Positions 23,571-34,027 of a stretch of DNA of 64,000 nucleotides are shown piece after piece. The translations under genes were made by a program, and so were the position numbers. Within the stretch, counting starts at the first letter, position 1; each line of letters starts with the position of its first letter. The stretch is from assembly GCF_003573695.1 (NCBI RefSeq), contig NC_039359.1, forward strand, positions 78,506,783 to 78,570,782, given 5' to 3'. This DNA comes from Papaver somniferum. Lineage: Eukaryota; Streptophyta; Magnoliopsida; Ranunculales; Papaveraceae. The notes beneath the pieces were generated by a model. That model was not told where the DNA came from and ran no database searches. It worked only from the letters and a program-made list of their open reading frames with translations.

Positions 23571-23940
23571 AATCTCCAATTTGACTTGAATATCATCACC
23601 ATTCATCATCATCGTCTTCGCGTAGCCCTTCAAGGGCTCTCAACACTTGTTGACACCAGCCAAGTTCAAGCAATGCTTGAACTTGATACTTGGAACCGGC
23701 TTCGTCAACATGTCTGCAAGGTTATCTGCTGTAGGAACCTTTAGCATCACTATCTTCCCTTCCTCAACTGCATCCTTGATAAAATAATACCTGACATCGA
23801 TGTGCTTCGTTCTTTTGCTTCAACATCGACTGCTTATCAAATTTCACATCTCTACTGATAAGAAACTTGTTTGATCTTTCTTCAGGACACCATAACATGT
23901 AGCCTTTCACACCCTTTTCATACCCAAGAAATATTTACTT
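23571..23940 (-). pseudogene. Copia II internal fragment, deleted, unit A
   Basis: The end of the RNase H region (about 23571-23805) is fused directly to a piece of the integrase tail (about 23810-23940) that in unit B lies about 1.7 kb away (27140 versus 28815). The fragment then ends at the tandem-duplication junction. No open frame of use remains. Confidence 0.82.
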
Positions 23941-24186
23941 GTTGAGCTTCCTATAGTTAAGGAAAGTTTTGATGGCGTCAGCAGATGACGTCTTATTTAC
24001 ACATCCGAATATTAAAAACACAAATGTCTCGTTGAAGGTGCACTTAATTTTGCACTGGGCATAACAACAACTTTTTAATCAAATTTTACGGATACATTAA
24101 GGGTATTTTGGACAAAAATATTACTTTAATGGAAAATTACTACTATTAAAAATTAAGCGAAAAAGTCTAATCACGAATGCGGTTAA

Positions 24187-24920
24187 GGCTGAGTTTGGTA
24201 AAGCTTTTTTTTTTGTCAAAAGCACTTTCAAAACCTATATATGTCAATAATTTTTGATATTGGTGTTTGGTATAAAAAAATTAAACTTCTTTTTATCGAA
24301 AGCACTTCCCAAATTCCTCAATTTTTAAAAGCTGGGGAGGAGGAGCTTTTAAAAGCTACAAAAGCATAATTTGTGGTTTCACCTAAGTTTAATGCTTGAT
24401 TTATCTTTTTTATCCCTACTTTATTTTATAAATGACAAAAGTTACCCTTAAATTTATATACAATCACTATTTCTTATACTGCATTCTTTAAATATTGTTA
24501 CTTTTTTCAAACTATTTTATATACCATTTAATTTAATTTGTCAATAGTAAAAATAAAATAAATATTAAATAATTATTTAATTTTAGTTTCATTGAATATA
24601 TATATTAAGTAAAATAATTTTTTAATAATCATAATAATAGTGGTAATTAGTATGAACATTAATAGTATATAGTAAAAAAATTAATTATTTTTAAACCCAA
24701 TAAAATTGAATAAAACTTTCATCAGAGATATGTCTGTTTTTGTCATTTTCTACAACAACAATGGTTGAATCTGAAATTTTACCAAAAACACTTTGATTGT
24801 TTTTTTAATCAGCTTCAATTTTAATTAATATTTTACCAAACGTCTAACTGCTTTTTTTCTCACAGCACAGCACAACAGAAAAGTGCTTTTACAAAAACTG
24901 CGGCAATACCAAACTTAGCC
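24187..24920. mobile_element. PIF/Harbinger-like MITE, TSD TAA, unit B
   Basis: 734 bp with inverted ends GGCTGAGTTTGGTA and the complement of GGCTAAGTTTGGTA, flanked by TAA (24184-24186 and 24921-24923). No coding capacity. This is the uninterrupted form of the element at 12243-14381. Confidence 0.82.
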
Positions 24921-25435
24921 TAAGGATACACTCAAAAAACCCCAAAAACAAAAAAACAAACATACTGATCTATCTCATACCCATCTACCTTGGACCGGGA
25001 TTTGTCCAGGCCATGAGGTGGTGTCACGGTCGTTTGTCATTTTGAAACCAAATACATGTAATATCCATATTATTGTTTATACTAAATCTTCTTTTTTTTT
25101 TTTTATCAGACAGCTCGGGTTATACTAAATCTTTGTTGTTAAGCAAATCTTTACAATTTAGATTTTCAAGAGAACCCCCCTTAATTGGGATAAAAAAATA
25201 AAATATATAAACTAACATGGTCAATTGAACATGCACCCTTTGCGTGGTTCACAGTTCCCACAATGGGAGATTTTTGCCGAAAATGTGTTCCATGCAAAAA
25301 AAAAGATAAAAAAAATAAAAGAATAAAAAATAATCGGGTGGAACGAGGAGGGGATATTTACAGTATGCCGGTCAAATATCCGTTGGATTAGTCTAGATTG
25401 GTCATGCACTTGGGCCCTTCGCTTTAATCTTGTTA

Positions 25436-25447
25436 TATATGGATGGA
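25436..25447. other. Deletion scar where the peptide gene was lost
   Basis: Unit B reads CTTGTTATATATGGATGGAG. In unit A the left half (TGTTATATATG, at 14881-14891) and the right half (TATATATGGATGG, ending near 16468) are 1572 bp apart, with the whole CTNIP-type gene between them. The break has 8 bp of TATATATG microhomology. Confidence 0.85.
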
Positions 25448-26528
25448 GTACATATTAACAGTTGGAATTTATCTATTTTTGGGGAGAAAAGAAAATGAAC
25501 AAGTTAACCTAACCAACTGATCATGCACCGTGTGCATGTTTGGAGAATGAATGGAAAAATTTAGAACTACAGAAATAATTTAAAGACTCAAATAAACTAT
25601 TGAACTCAGATTTAGTAAACACTAAATTACAATATAACAAATTTCTATTACATTTTTGGTTTCCAAAGAGATAAATGGTCTTGTAGCTTGTATACGCTGT
25701 CCCACATCATATGTGTTATTTAAGCTCTTGCGGCTGATAAGTTTTGGAAAATCCTAGCGTTGTAAATCGATTTTCGAGGTTCATTAATCGGTAATTTGTG
25801 TTGAATTATTTGACCAAACTTTTTATTTATTTGTTTTGTTGTTGACCATTTGTAGTGCATCTTCATAGAGTTTTTTGATACGTGGTTTCCATATTTCTTC
25901 CTTGCATTTGTGAATATTTGGTTTTTTGTTGGTCCTGTCATTTAAACCTGGACTCTTCCGATCAAGAAGAATTAGGAAAAAAACTCTTGATTTGAAATAT
26001 CTCTTTTCAAAGAAGATTCAGCATCATAAGGTTAGACTATGTCTAGAAAACCGCCTCTCTTCTAATTTAATCGGCTTTTTGTGCTTGTAATGTGTCGTTG
26101 CCTAGTATTTCTTCTCTTTCTCTTGTCGTAATACTCGGACATGTACTTGTATGTTCTTGATGTTCCACGATTCTTTTCTACTTATTAATTAATGGCGCTC
26201 TAATCATGTTTTGCTATTAATAAAATGGAATCCTTTTCTCAAAACGAAACAAAAAAGAATAAAAAAAACACCTAAACAAGAGAAGAAAGTTGAAAAAAAT
26301 ATAATATGAAAAACATGTTATGAATTGGCTAAATCCATAGGACGACAAATATAATTTATCGTTTTTCATTATTGTATTATTTTTAATTTCTTCTTACAAC
26401 AATGGGAATGAGAGGTCATATATTTCTTGTTTTGACATGATTGCTAAAGGTGGATACCAAGCTTAGTCGGACGTGTACCATTGGATGATCTAACCGCCAA
26501 AATCTAATATAATTTTTATCTTATATCA

Positions 26529-26923
26529 TGTTATAACAAATGGCTCAATCAAGCACAATCAATCAAGAATTGAAAATGGAAATGAAATCCAAGTAAAATC
26601 AAGCACTCAAAACACAAGGATTCAAGGTGGTTCGATTAATATGATCTATATCCACTTGCGAAGAAAACGAAATGATTCCACTATGATTAAACAAGGTTAC
26701 AAGGTGTTTTCCCCCAAATCCCCTCTCAAGAACCCTAGCCCCCTTTTGGTGCGTCCCTTTCTCTCTCTATTACATGAGTTTCTCTTACCAACAAAAGGAA
26801 ATATGTTTTCCTTTTATTCTCCTGATGTCCTAGTTTTGGTGCAACAAAATTTTATCACCCGGGCTCTAAAGGAATAAGGCCCATACAAGACTAACACTTG
26901 TATTCAAGCCACAAAATACAACA
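26529..26923 (-). repeat. Copia II 3' LTR, unit B
   Basis: 395 bp, TGTTATAACA to AAATACAACA. The sequence just inside, on the minus strand, is a short purine run (GTGGAGATT) fitting a polypurine tract. Confidence 0.85.
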
Positions 26924-26948
26924 AATCTCCACGTTGAGTTGAATATCA

Positions 26949-27791
26949 TCACCATTCATCATCATCGTCTTCGTGTAGCCCTTCAAGGGCTCTCAACACC
27001 AAGTTCAACGAGATACTTGGAACCGTCTTCGTCAACAATTCTGCAGGGTTATCTGCTGTAGAATCCTTTAGCATCACTATCTTCCTTTCCTCAACTGCAT
27101 CCTTGATAAAATAATACCTGACATCGATGTGCTTCGTTCTCTCATGATACATCTGATTCTTGGTCAAGTAAATGTCACTTTGATTGTCACAAAACAAAAC
27201 TTCACTCTCTTGCTTGAGTCCTAGATCACCAACCAAACCCATCAACCATATACCTTCCTTCAGTCCTTTCGCGGGTGCCATGTATTCTGCCTCAGTTGTA
27301 AACAATGCAATTGTGCTTTTCAAAACCAACCTCCGACTGATAGTACTACCACACAATGTAAAAGTATAACCTGTCAACGACTTTCTTCTATCAAGATCAC
27401 CTGCATAATCAGAATCAACATAACCCACAACATCTGTCGAATCACCATAGTGTTTATCAAACACTAAACTAACATCTGCACTGCCCCTTAGATACCTTAA
27501 AATCCACTTTACAGCTTGCCAATGAGCCTTCCCGGGATTTCCCATGTATCTACTTAACACGCTCACAGCTTTTCCGATATCCGGTGTTGTACAAACCATA
27601 GCATACATGATGCTACCAACTGCGCTTGCATATGGAACTCGAGACATGTACTTTGCCTCATCTGCAGTTTGAGGTGATTGCCTTCTAGAGAGTCTAAAAT
27701 GAGCTTCCAAAGGAGTACTTACTGGTTTCGCATCTTTCATACCAAACCGCTCAAACACCTTCTCGATGTAAGCCTTATGGGACAAATACAA
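26949..27791 (-). pseudogene. Copia II RT end and RNase H
   Basis: 280 codons. Starts in the RT thumb (YLSHKAYIEKVFERFGMKDA), then the conserved VGSIMYAMVCTTPDIG, then RNase H with acidic residues in GYVDSDYAGDLDRRKSLTGY, TTEAEYMA and LFCDNQSDIYL, and the C-terminal HIDVRYYFIKD. RNase H removes the RNA template during cDNA synthesis. A frameshift around 27795-27850 separates it from the polymerase part, so it is not translated in frame. Confidence 0.86.
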
Positions 27792-27850
27792 CTTTCCTTC
27801 AGCTCGGTTTCCATAATCTCAATGCCCAATATCTTCTTTGCTGCACCCAA

Positions 27851-28210
27851 TTACTTCATCTCAAACTCACTATTCAACTGCACTTTCAACTTCTGCATCT
27901 CTAACATGTCTTTGCAAGCAACCAACATATCATCAACATACAAGAGTAAATACACAACTGAACCATCTTGGAGTTTCATGTGATATACACAACTGTCATA
28001 CTTACTCCTGTCGTATCCATTTGCCAACATAAACGTATCAAAACTTTTATACCACTGCCTTGGAGATTGCTTCAAACCATACAAAGATTTCTTCAACAAA
28101 CATACATGGTCTTCTTTGTCAGGAACTTCAAACCCTCTTGGTTGTTGCATATAAATACGCTCTTCCAAATCACCATGAAGGAAAGCTATATTAACATCTA
28201 GTTGTTCCAA
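27851..28210 (-). pseudogene. Copia II RT palm
   Basis: 119 codons from EQLDVNIAFLHGDLEERIYM through KSLYGLKQSPRQWY to the polymerase motif LLLYVDDMLVA. Both catalytic blocks (D in QLDVNIAF, DD in YVDD) are present. Stops bound the frame on both sides: one between NDL and LEQLDV, and one after FEMK in place of an Asp. Confidence 0.86.
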
Positions 28211-28561
28211 TTATAGATCATTCAAAGAAAACATAGCAAGTAATGTTCTAATAGAACTATATTTAACAATGGGAGAAAATACCTCATTGTAGTCAATCCC
28301 TTCTCTTTGTGTAAACCCCTTTGCCACAAGACTTGCATTGTACCTTGTTCCTTCACCATATGAAGTACCTTGTTTCTTCTTGAAGACCCATTTTCTTCCC
28401 ACAATCTTCTGTCCCTTAGGTCTTTCAACTATCTCCCAAGTGTCATTCTTGTCAAGAGACTCAATTTCTTCAATTGCAGAAGCTCCCCATTCTGCTGATT
28501 CTTCACCACTGATTGCTTCTTCATAGGTTCTTGGATCATCCCTATCTATGCTCTCACCCAC
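28211..28561 (-). pseudogene. Copia II RT N-terminal part
   Basis: 116 codons: DDPRTYEEAISGEESAEW, then DTWEIVERPKGQKIVGRKWVFKKK, then ASLVAKGFTQREGIDYNEVFSPIVK. This is the linker and fingers of Copia RT. It ends in the stop before LEQLDV. Confidence 0.85.
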
Positions 28562-28682
28562 TGCAAGTGCATATGAAACAAAATCAGCATGAATATCTCT
28601 GAGGTATTCTAACTTGCCTCCTCTCTCTGTCTCTTATAAGATTGTACTGATGAACTTGTGCTTCTTCTTCTTGGGCAGGTTC

Positions 28683-29360
28683 TTACACAATGTCTTGATC
28701 ATCATCATCATCGGAAGTCGCATTGCTTCCTTGAACTTGCATCTCAAGTTCCACCTGGTCACCAAGCTTCACCTTATCGCTAACACCCTCTTCTGCTCTT
28801 CCATCTAGATCTTCATTCTTTTGCTTCAACATCGATTGCTCATCAAATTTCACATCTCTACTGATTAGAAACTTGTTTGATCTTTCCTCAGAACACCATA
28901 ACATGTATCCTTTCACACCCTTTGCATACCCAAGAAATATGTACTTCTTTGCTCTAGGCTCTAGCTTCCTATCATTCACATGAGCATAGTCTGGACATCC
29001 AAAAACCTTCAAGTCTTCATAATTAGCATGTGTACATGTCCAAACTTCATTTGGAGTCTTACACTCAATGGCAGTCGATGGAGATCTGTTCACTAAATAA
29101 GCTGATGTGTTTGCTGCTTCTGCCCAAAACTCTCTTGATAACCCTGCATTGGAGAGCATGCACCTTGCCTTCTCCAATATGGTTCTCTTCATCCTTTCTG
29201 CAACACCATTTTGCTGAGGTGTTTTTCTGACTGTGCGGTGTCTCACAGTCCCTTTCTCCTTGCAGAACTCATTGAACTCACCTCCATGAAATTCCAAACT
29301 ATTGTCTGTCCTCAAGCACTTGATTTGTCTTCCGGTTTGCTTCTCAGCATAGTCTTCCAT
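28683..29360 (-). pseudogene. Copia II integrase C-terminal half
   Basis: 225 codons. Contains the second catalytic Asp (CLRTDNSLEF) and the Glu (PQQNGVAERMKRTILEKARCML), then the C-terminal VFGCPDYAHV...KYIFLGYAKGVKGYMLW. The HHCC zinc domain and the first Asp are missing because of an internal deletion and a frameshift near 29360. Ends in an acidic tail. Confidence 0.86.
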
Positions 29361-29597
29361 TGCTTGAACTTAACAAAAGTTTCATCTTTGTGCTTAAGTA
29401 TGAATAGCAATAGAATTTACCGGATTGGGTTTGCTTGTACTTAACCATAGTCTTCTCAACATTCTTCCTTTTTGGACAATCCTTCTTAAAATGCCCTTGT
29501 TACTTACAAAAATAGCAATAGAATTTACCGGATTTAGATTTAGACCTTGACTTTGATCTATTTCTACCTAAACCACCCTTTTGGTTTCCTCTTCCTC

Positions 29598-30179
29598 TTA
29601 CAAACGACCCATATCTTTACCATCAATACCTGTCCTATTTAACTCCTTAGAGTTCAAAGCCGCTTTAACGTCTTCCATGGAAATTGTGGTTTTTCCATAC
29701 ATTACGGTATCAACAAAATTATCATAAGATGGTGGAAAGGAACAAAGAAAACCCAATGCTTGGTCTTCATTTTTAGTTTTGACATCAATATTTGCCAAAT
29801 CCAAGAGAATTTTATTACAATCGTCAATATGATCTATAATAGAAATTCCTTCATGCATTTTAAGAGTACGTAATTTCTTCTTAAGATATAAACGATTAAT
29901 TACGGATTTAGTCATATACCTCTTTTCCAACTTGTTCCATAGCCCGTCCGGTGTCGTTTCCGCCGCAACTTCTCTCAAGACCTCATTGCTCAAACACAAT
30001 AAAATTAATCCATGTGTTTTCTCCATTTTTTCATCCTTTTCCTCATCCTTCAATGTTGCTCCTAAACCCGTTTTCCCCTTCAAAGTTTTCACCAAACCTT
30101 GATGTACTAAAACAGCCCTCATCTTTAGCCTCCATAGATTGAAACCATTCCTTCCATCAAATTTCTCAATCAAGCACAA
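29598..30179 (-). pseudogene. Copia II gag
   Basis: 193 codons of Copia gag (UBN2 type): EKFDGRNGFNLWRLKMRAVL near the start, then LCLSNEVLREVAAETTPDGLW, MHEGISIIDHIDDCNKIL and SFPPSYDNFVDTVMYG. Only a few codons separate the first Met from LTR sequence, so the natural leader and primer site have been lost by deletion. The zinc knuckle follows at about 29480-29530 but is hit by a stop. Confidence 0.84.
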
Positions 30180-30552
30180 TCAAGCACAATCAATCAAGAA
30201 TTGAAAATGGAAATGAAATCAAAGTAAAATCAAGCACACACAACACAATGATTTATAATGGTTCGATCAAGATGATCTATATCTACTTGCGAAGACAACG
30301 AAACGACTCCACTATGATTAAACAAGGTTACAAGGTGTTTTCCTCAAATCCCCTCTCAAGAACCCTAGCCCCCTTTTGGTGCTTCCCTTTCTCTCTCTAT
30401 TACATGAGTTTCTCTTACTAACAAAAGGAAATAGGTTTTCCTTTTATTCTCCAGATACCTAGTTTTGGTGCAACAAAAGTTTATCACCTGGGCTTTAAAA
30501 GAATAAGGCCCATACAAGACTAACACTTGTATTCAAGGCACAAAATACAATA
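30165..30552 (-). repeat. Copia II 5' LTR, truncated inner end
   Basis: 388 bp matching 26549-26923. The inner about 20 bases and everything up to gag are missing. The outer terminus has changed from ACAACA to ACAATA. A short duplication of CAATCAAGCA lies at the break. Confidence 0.78.
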
Positions 30553-30557
30553 TATGA

Positions 30558-31371
30558 AATGTTATCCGCCGCGTTATTGTTGGTCTAGTCTTTAACGACT
30601 CTATATTTATAGGTTTTGGTATTTATAACATGATAGTCTCTCTTATTTTCTTGTCTTGTCTTTCATGGAGGTCATGCTTAACCCACTTAATCTATAAAAA
30701 TTTCCTTCTAACTTGCTTGTAGAAAATTAATTAAACCTATTTTATTGAATATCTACCATTGATGTGGTACATCAATAGTAAGGGGTGCCAAATTACTAAA
30801 ATAATAATTTAAAAGAGAAAAAGAAAAAATCTACCATTGATGTTGATAAAAATGATTATTCATACTATGACCTTGAAATTTATAAAATTATTAATAAGGG
30901 GTACCGAATTACTTGGAATATACCAAATTTCTAATAAGACAAAATACCTTTGGAATTGGTACACTTCCAAGTAAATTAGTACCCATAATAACAACCATGT
31001 GAAATTTATTAATATCTTTGTTTGGAAACAAAGAAACCACATTATCAAATTTTGCAATATTATATTACATTATTTACTACCCAACTTAATTGGGAAAAAA
31101 TTATTAATTAACATGGTCAATTGATCATGCACCTTTTGCATGGTTCACACAACCGGAGACTTTTGCCTAAAATGTGTTCCCATGCAAAAGAAAAAAGAAT
31201 AAAAAAATATCAGAGTGGATTAATTAAGGATCGGATATTTACGGCATACCAATCAAATCCTATATATTAGTATAGATTAAGTTCTCTACGATCTAGTTAT
31301 GCAACTTCATCTTCTTTGGGATGGCAGATGGCCGAGCTGGATTAATAACCGTCATTGGTTATCTTACTATT
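30558..31371. other. Intergenic sequence and 3' flank of the peptide paralogue
   Basis: 30558-31080 is AT-rich and shows nothing I recognise apart from a repeated ATCTACCATTGATG (about 30750 and 30828). 31080-31290 is homologous to the 3' flank of the intact peptide gene, including the TTTGCATGG/CCATGCAAA pair. Confidence 0.55.
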
Positions 31372-31853
31372 TCATGGACATCTACCACCAGATCCTCTTG
31401 GAAAGTTAGTACATGAAGATGGTGTACGAGGATTTGGAACTGCTCTCTGTAAGGACTGCGGATGAATTACAAGCTCAATCTTGTTTCTATTTTCAACCTC
31501 GTCAGTCTTCTGATTCACATTTTCATTATCCTCAAGGCTACCAGCAATGTTCATGGTCGTCATGGCACTCGATGGACATCTACCACTGTTACCTCTACCA
31601 GAGAGATTAGTGCACGGAGAAGGTGAACGAGGATTCGGAAATGTCCTACTTTGTAATGACTGCTGATAAATTGTAAATTCAAGCTGGTTATTCGAGTCGG
31701 TAACGCCTTCATTTTCATCAATAACAAATCTCTATCTTCTCGTAATATCCTCATCCCTTCAACATGTTGGAAACTGTTGATGAACAAGAAAATGGATAAG
31801 ACAGCAAATACGATTACGTTGAGAACATCTCTTCTTTCTTTGATTAGACCCAT
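31372..31853 (-). pseudogene. CTNIP/SCREW-type peptide precursor, frameshifted
   Basis: Paralogue of the gene at 14920-15414. The start and signal peptide are well kept (MGLIKERRDVLNVIVFAVLS, then HVEGMRIL). Near 31715, 7 bp present in the intact gene are missing between TTTC repeats. After that the secreted frame runs through unrelated residues to a stop near 31560, while both Cys-Thr-Asn motifs lie in another frame: the first at about 31566-31640 (CTNLSGRGN...C) and the second at 31375-31425 (CTNFPRGSG...C). As written it can make a signal peptide followed by nonsense. The second motif keeps both Cys. Decay may be recent, or this could be a base-calling error. Confidence 0.8.
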
Positions 31854-32074
31854 GTTTGTGAATGACAATATCCTCTTGATGATTGTTTGTTGATACAAGA
31901 GAAAAATGAGATTTAAGTGGATATATCTTAGCTCTTTCTTCTTTATTTTTTTCTTTTTTCTTGGAGATGGTTAATATGATAGGGAAATTATAGGTTTATG
32001 AATATATATTTTAGTTCTCTCTATATTTTTTGGTTAATTATGATGATGTTGGAATATAATGAGATATGTGGGAG

Positions 32075-32082
32075 TATTTATA
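32075..32082 (-). promoter_or_regulatory. TATA box of the frameshifted peptide gene
   Basis: TATAAATA in the same CAAAATCCTATAAATAC context as at 15645-15652. Just upstream lies TTGACTTGGTCAA (about 32107-32120), two W-box cores in opposite orientation, which would suit WRKY control of an immune peptide; that is inference. Confidence 0.55.
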
Positions 32083-33500
32083 GGATTTTGTCATTTGAGC
32101 TTTAAAATGTTGACTTGGTCAAACATAAAGTTGTTGTTGAAGGATTGTGGGATGTGTTGAAATTGAATTAGTTTTAGGATTTCAAATTTGAATCAAATAC
32201 ACGGATCCTTGAACAGAATTTTCTTCTACCAACCAACAACAGAGTCTTACCGTTTCAACCCAATTTAAGAGAGATAGATTTTGAGTTGTTTGTTGCATGC
32301 AAAGATGTAACTCTCACGAGTGGTAGGTGCCCGGGGAACTGGGATCACTCGTTGTGGAGGAGTTAGGATTTGAAGATAAACTTAGGCAAACAAACAAAAA
32401 AAGACAGAAGACAAAAAGATAATTTGGGAGATTCTTTTTTTTTTTTTAGCTCGAGCAGTTTCTCCCACTTGTCCTATATTTCCCATATTTCACTAGGAAT
32501 CGTTACACCGAACCTAAACCATTCATTTTTAGTCAGATATTCTTCATGCCCCGTGAGTTAGCCGCTTTACTATGGTCATGCCTGTTGATGCTCCTGGACT
32601 GCAGAGATCGAAAGTGCAGCACAAGGTCCTTGCACAAGGAAGCAAAACACTATTCTCTATAACGGTTGACTTTGGTTAATTTTCAGCAGCGCGTTTAAGC
32701 AATTACCAACGATTTTCTTTTCATATACTAATAATTAAAATTATATGCATGAAATTTGTGTTGTAAATGCACTTTTAAAGTACTAAGTACTTTGAATAAG
32801 AACAAATCAAAATTTGTCAAGAAAAAGAAAAGTTCAACTCACAAGATTGACGGAAGTCAGACAAAAAAGAATTCAAAAATTAGGTGGATGTTTACACTTT
32901 GCCGGGAAAAAGAGACACACCAGTTGAAGAAAGCAACTATATATGGAGTGCTTTATTTACTGCGGAGTATAAGAAATTCATGAAAGCTCAAAACTCATTC
33001 TCGAGTTTACAAAACCCTTCACATAAGTTATGAGCTTTGATGCTCCCTTTGGGATGTTGCGTCATTGCACGGATTTGCTAGCCTTATTTTTGGGCCTACA
33101 AAACATGGTTGAATGTTGTATCTGTATAATGTATTTGTTGAACAAATGACAACATGTTATATGCATCCACTAGACAATATGCTGGATATGCATGTAATGA
33201 AAATGGTTGCAAGCATAAAATAATATACAAAATTAGCTTTTTGGCCATATAAGGTTCTATGTATGTCTCCAGAAAAATGAACGTATGCATTTGAAAAACT
33301 GAGCGGCATGAAGATTAAAAATGGTTTGATAGTTATTCTCAGTTGGTTTTGTGGGTCGGAAGAAAATATCATTGTATTTGGTATGAATTAAGAGGAAAAA
33401 CAGGAAGAAAACAACTGCCACTCTCAACTCAATGTGCCTTAGTAAACATCAACTGTTACACCTAGATGAGTCTTAGAGAATGTGAAATATATCTTTTTCG
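32083..33500. other. Intergenic sequence without a recognised gene
   Basis: Homology to the promoter side of the intact peptide gene fades by about 32230. The rest holds only short low-complexity frames on both strands (for example 32756-32983 and 33157-33372), with no domain signature. Confidence 0.5.
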
Positions 33501-33506
33501 AAATTT

Positions 33507-33894
33507 AGGTATTATAGTCACAAGTGATCTTTGAATGTCACATTAACCTAATCCAGGTATTATTTGCCACAAGTGATATCTTTTGGCTGTTAAATAAACC
33601 TAATCATATGACAACGACCTTGCAAAGAAAAGTTGGATGTAAAAATGAATATACCGTAATAAACTATGTTTCTATAGATTTTGATTTTGATGTTTTCCAT
33701 AAGCTATGAGGTCATATACTATTTGGTGTGTTATATATGTCAACAGATATACTCGTTCCATAAGCTATGAGGCCATATGCGCCTTAAAAACCACATGACC
33801 ACTTTTCTGTCCTAAGATCTATGTTACGCCGTGCTCATGTTCACAACAGCCATATTATATTGTGTATATCATTGCAAATACGGTCCATAAATAG
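33507..33894 (+). promoter_or_regulatory. NAS promoter with paired direct repeats
   Basis: Two repeat pairs sit upstream of NAS: AGGTATTATAGTCACAAGTGAT (33507) with a near copy at 33555-33580, and CCATAAGCTATGAGGTCATA (33697-33719) with a near copy at 33758-33780. A TATA-like CATAAATAG is at 33886-33894, about 135 bp before the ATG. Regulatory meaning is inferred from position only. Confidence 0.5.
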
Positions 33895-34027
33895 CCACTA
33901 TATTTGGACGTTAAACAATCAAACAGTCATCAAATTCTCTTCAGCATCAATACTTCATCCGCTTTAAAGATACTTCAAGTTTTTGCTCTCAGTATCCAGA
34001 AACAACACACACAGCTAGATTGTCAGC

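Larger units (their letters stand above)
11990..23940. repeat. Older tandem duplication, unit A
   Basis: Sequence 11990-17535 plus 23137-23940 is collinear with 23939-28946. Unit A carries insertions absent from B (12877-14256 and Copia III). Its right end stops inside the integrase of Copia II, exactly where unit B starts, as expected for the first copy of a head-to-tail duplication. The junction near 23939-23940 has 2 bp (TT) of microhomology. Confidence 0.85.
23939..28946. repeat. Older tandem duplication, unit B
   Basis: Collinear with unit A from GTTGAGCTTCC through the MITE, the peptide-gene flanks and the Copia II LTR. It lacks Copia III and the nested TIR element, and has lost 1572 bp containing the peptide gene. 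Beyond 28946 the sequence continues into the rest of Copia II, unique in the window. Confidence 0.85.
26529..30552 (-). mobile_element. Copia II retrotransposon, unit B
   Basis: 4024-bp minus-strand Copia element with LTRs at 26529-26923 and about 30165-30552. The flanks TATCA (26524-26528) and TATGA (30553-30557) are an imperfect 5-bp duplication. Order from right to left is gag, knuckle, partial integrase, RT, RNase H. The primer-site side is abnormal: the 5' LTR runs directly into gag. Protease and the first part of integrase are deleted between 29360 and 29560. Several stops and frameshifts remain; it is dead. Confidence 0.88.

Noticed and set aside
28338..28526. Plus-strand frames over 27184-29444
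   Set aside because: They are antisense shadows of Copia II integrase and RT.
31413..31610. Plus-strand frame across the peptide paralogue
   Set aside because: Antisense of the duplicated peptide motifs, with no start context or homology.
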